Assembly (NCBI GenBank): GCA_964019425.1 | Contig: OZ025806.1 | Coordinates: forward strand, 863,374 to 927,373 | Source: Flectonema sp. DT1601 | Lineage: Eukaryota; Euglenozoa; Diplonemea; Diplonemida; Diplonemidae | DNA length: 64,000 nt | Reading direction: 5' to 3' | Shown here: in pieces, positions 62,837-64,000 of the stretch | Position numbering within the stretch: position 1 is the stretch's first letter | Layout: each line of letters opens with the position of its first letter | Made by a program: the position numbers and the translations under genes | Notes under the pieces: generated by a model | Seen by the model: the letters and a program-made list of their open reading frames with translations, nothing else | What the model was told of the DNA's origin: nothing | Database searches by the model: none

Positions 62837-63964
62837 ATGGCTTTAATGATAGACAGTAGAGTTGGTGCATTTGGGGCCTTCGACTTAGACGGAACGGGTG
62901 AGATAACTCAGTTTGATCTTCGATATGCTTTTCAAGCTTGCGAAACCATCGCAAAGTTAGTATCAGAGAAGGAAGTAACAATGGCAATGAGAAGGGTCGG
63001 TATCAGACCATCATCAATGATTCGTTTCGAAGAGTTTTGTATGATGTGTGATGTGATTGAAGGATTTTTAAGACCAAAAAGACAAATTAACGAGTATGCT
63101 TCTGCACTACCAGGACAAATAGCAGAAGAAGAAGTGGAATATACACAAACCTCTCCACGAAGAACAACACGTTCTATTCCATTAGAGGCATGGCATGACG
63201 GAAATGAAAATATCCAACCACAAGAAATTCCTGAATCGCCTCGCTCTCCTAGAGCCTGTCTTGGTGAGCTACCAGGTATGGATCAGGTAGCTCATGCGTT
63301 TTACGCATTCGATATGGATTACTCTGGTGCTGTATGTGCTGTTGAACTTCCATCCATGTTGCGGATGGTTATAAAACGCAAAGGTGGTAATCTAGGCCGT
63401 CCTGCTGGTAACAATCCAAAGAATGCAAAAGCCGCCCAACGATGGGATGCAGCCATGGGTAAGACACTAGCGAGTATCGGAAAACAACGTTCCGATCTAT
63501 TAAATCTTCACGACTTTCAAGCGTTGGTCGATATTTTAGATCCTCCACCTCCTCCAATGGAACCAGAAGACGAGGGTTATGAAACAACTGAGTCTGAAAA
63601 ACAACGAAGAGCGGAAGAAGCAGAAAGACTTCGCAGAGAAGAAGAAGCCCGTCAAGAAGCTGAGCGTATAAATGCTGGTACGATTGTTGTTCAATACAGT
63701 AATAGGTTTATTGTTTTGAAATTCTGTGAAGCAGATGATGGGGTTGGTAAAATATTAAGAAGACTAACTGACGAAGTACCTGACTATTCAGCTTCTCAAA
63801 TGCGTCTTCTTGGCAGAGGATTTGAAATGGATTCAAGAAATAACTTATCACACTACGGCATAAAGATTGGTCATCCCCAAACTCATGGTGGAGACATCCT
63901 TCAACTTCTTATTAGACAGGAATTCATTCAGGGTGATACTTTTCAAGAAGCTGAAAGTGGAATG
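62837..63964 (+). CDS. EF-hand protein with C-terminal ubiquitin-like domain (3' partial)
   Basis: At least 376 residues. Two canonical calcium-binding loops are visible: DLDGTGEITQFD (residues 16-27) and DMDYSGAVCAVE (about 157-168). After a Pro run (DPPPPPMEP) there is an Arg/Glu-rich helix (QRRAEEAERLRREEEARQEA), then a ubiquitin-like domain at about 280-355 (IVVQYSNRFIVLKF ... QMRLLGRGFEMD ... LSHYGIKIG ... DILQLLIR). The exon ends at 63964 before a GTATGT donor; the frame otherwise stops four codons later, so the gene very likely continues past the window. Probably a calcium-responsive adaptor; its partners are unknown. Confidence 0.82.
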
Positions 63965-64000
63965 GTATGTCCTTGTTGACAACAGTAATCAAAACATTAA

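Noticed and set aside
1-64000. CRISPR array, bacterial operons or ribosome binding sites
   Set aside because: Spliceosomal introns, mitochondrial carriers and eukaryotic transposons show a nuclear genome; no regularly spaced short repeats were seen.

Overview
This is a nuclear window from a unicellular eukaryote. It shows cis-spliced GT-AG introns of about 63 to 133 bp, mitochondrial carriers, an RBPMS-type RRM protein, an ABHD17-like hydrolase, EF-hand, DOMON/cytochrome b561 and RanBP2-finger proteins, and very AT-rich spacers full of poly-A and poly-T runs. Every host gene I can support lies on the + strand, and nearly all have an AG preceded by pyrimidines a short way before the ATG. Together with the membrane-protein family at 3-33 kb, whose C-terminal region resembles multi-pass surface proteins I associate with bodonids and other kinetoplastids, this suggests a directional gene cluster as in Euglenozoa. 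The taxonomic call is inference (about 0.4); no species is claimed.

Left half (1-33.6 kb): a young, rearranged tandem array. The ancestral unit seems to be [EGF-repeat seven-pass membrane protein] + spacer + [related seven-pass protein without EGF repeats, 'gene B']. Three EGF-7TM genes are present (3009-6179, 15573-18770, 22432-25695), almost identical by eye except for one variable patch and a nested set of in-frame EGF-module deletions. Gene B is intact only at 31380-33623. Its first copy is cut after 14 codons at 13876, where a decayed Mutator-like (MULE) transposase begins. The copy expected between the second and third EGF genes is missing. The spacers are duplicated too and serve as 'empty site' controls for transposon insertions, including a pogo/Tc1-mariner-type element at 8506-9641 with a TA target duplication. 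Other elements here are a decayed LINE reverse transcriptase at 0.9-1.5 kb, a possible Merlin transposase fragment near 12.5-13.0 kb, and several interspersed repeat families.

Middle (33.6-38.7 kb): repeat-rich spacer with a GC-richer fossil of a tyrosine-recombinase element (35730-37088).

Right half (38.7-64 kb): a single-copy, one-directional gene row. It holds a RanBP2-finger protein with a duplicated unnamed domain, a GMC oxidoreductase, an ABHD17-like hydrolase, a coiled-coil protein, an Erv/ALR-like protein, a multi-DOMON cytochrome b561 protein, a triple-module acireductone dioxygenase, an unrecognised basic protein, an RBPMS-like RRM protein, two adjacent mitochondrial phosphate carriers of different subtypes, and an EF-hand/ubiquitin-like protein that runs off the window. 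A 132-bp MITE at 46451-46582 is a deletion derivative of the pogo element seen at 8.5 kb.

Most remarkable: the EGF-7TM/gene-B cassette array and the way its copies diversify; the triple acireductone dioxygenase whose first module has lost two metal ligands; the legible origin of the MITE; and the side-by-side phosphate carriers. Sequence comparisons were made by eye; no percentages were computed.
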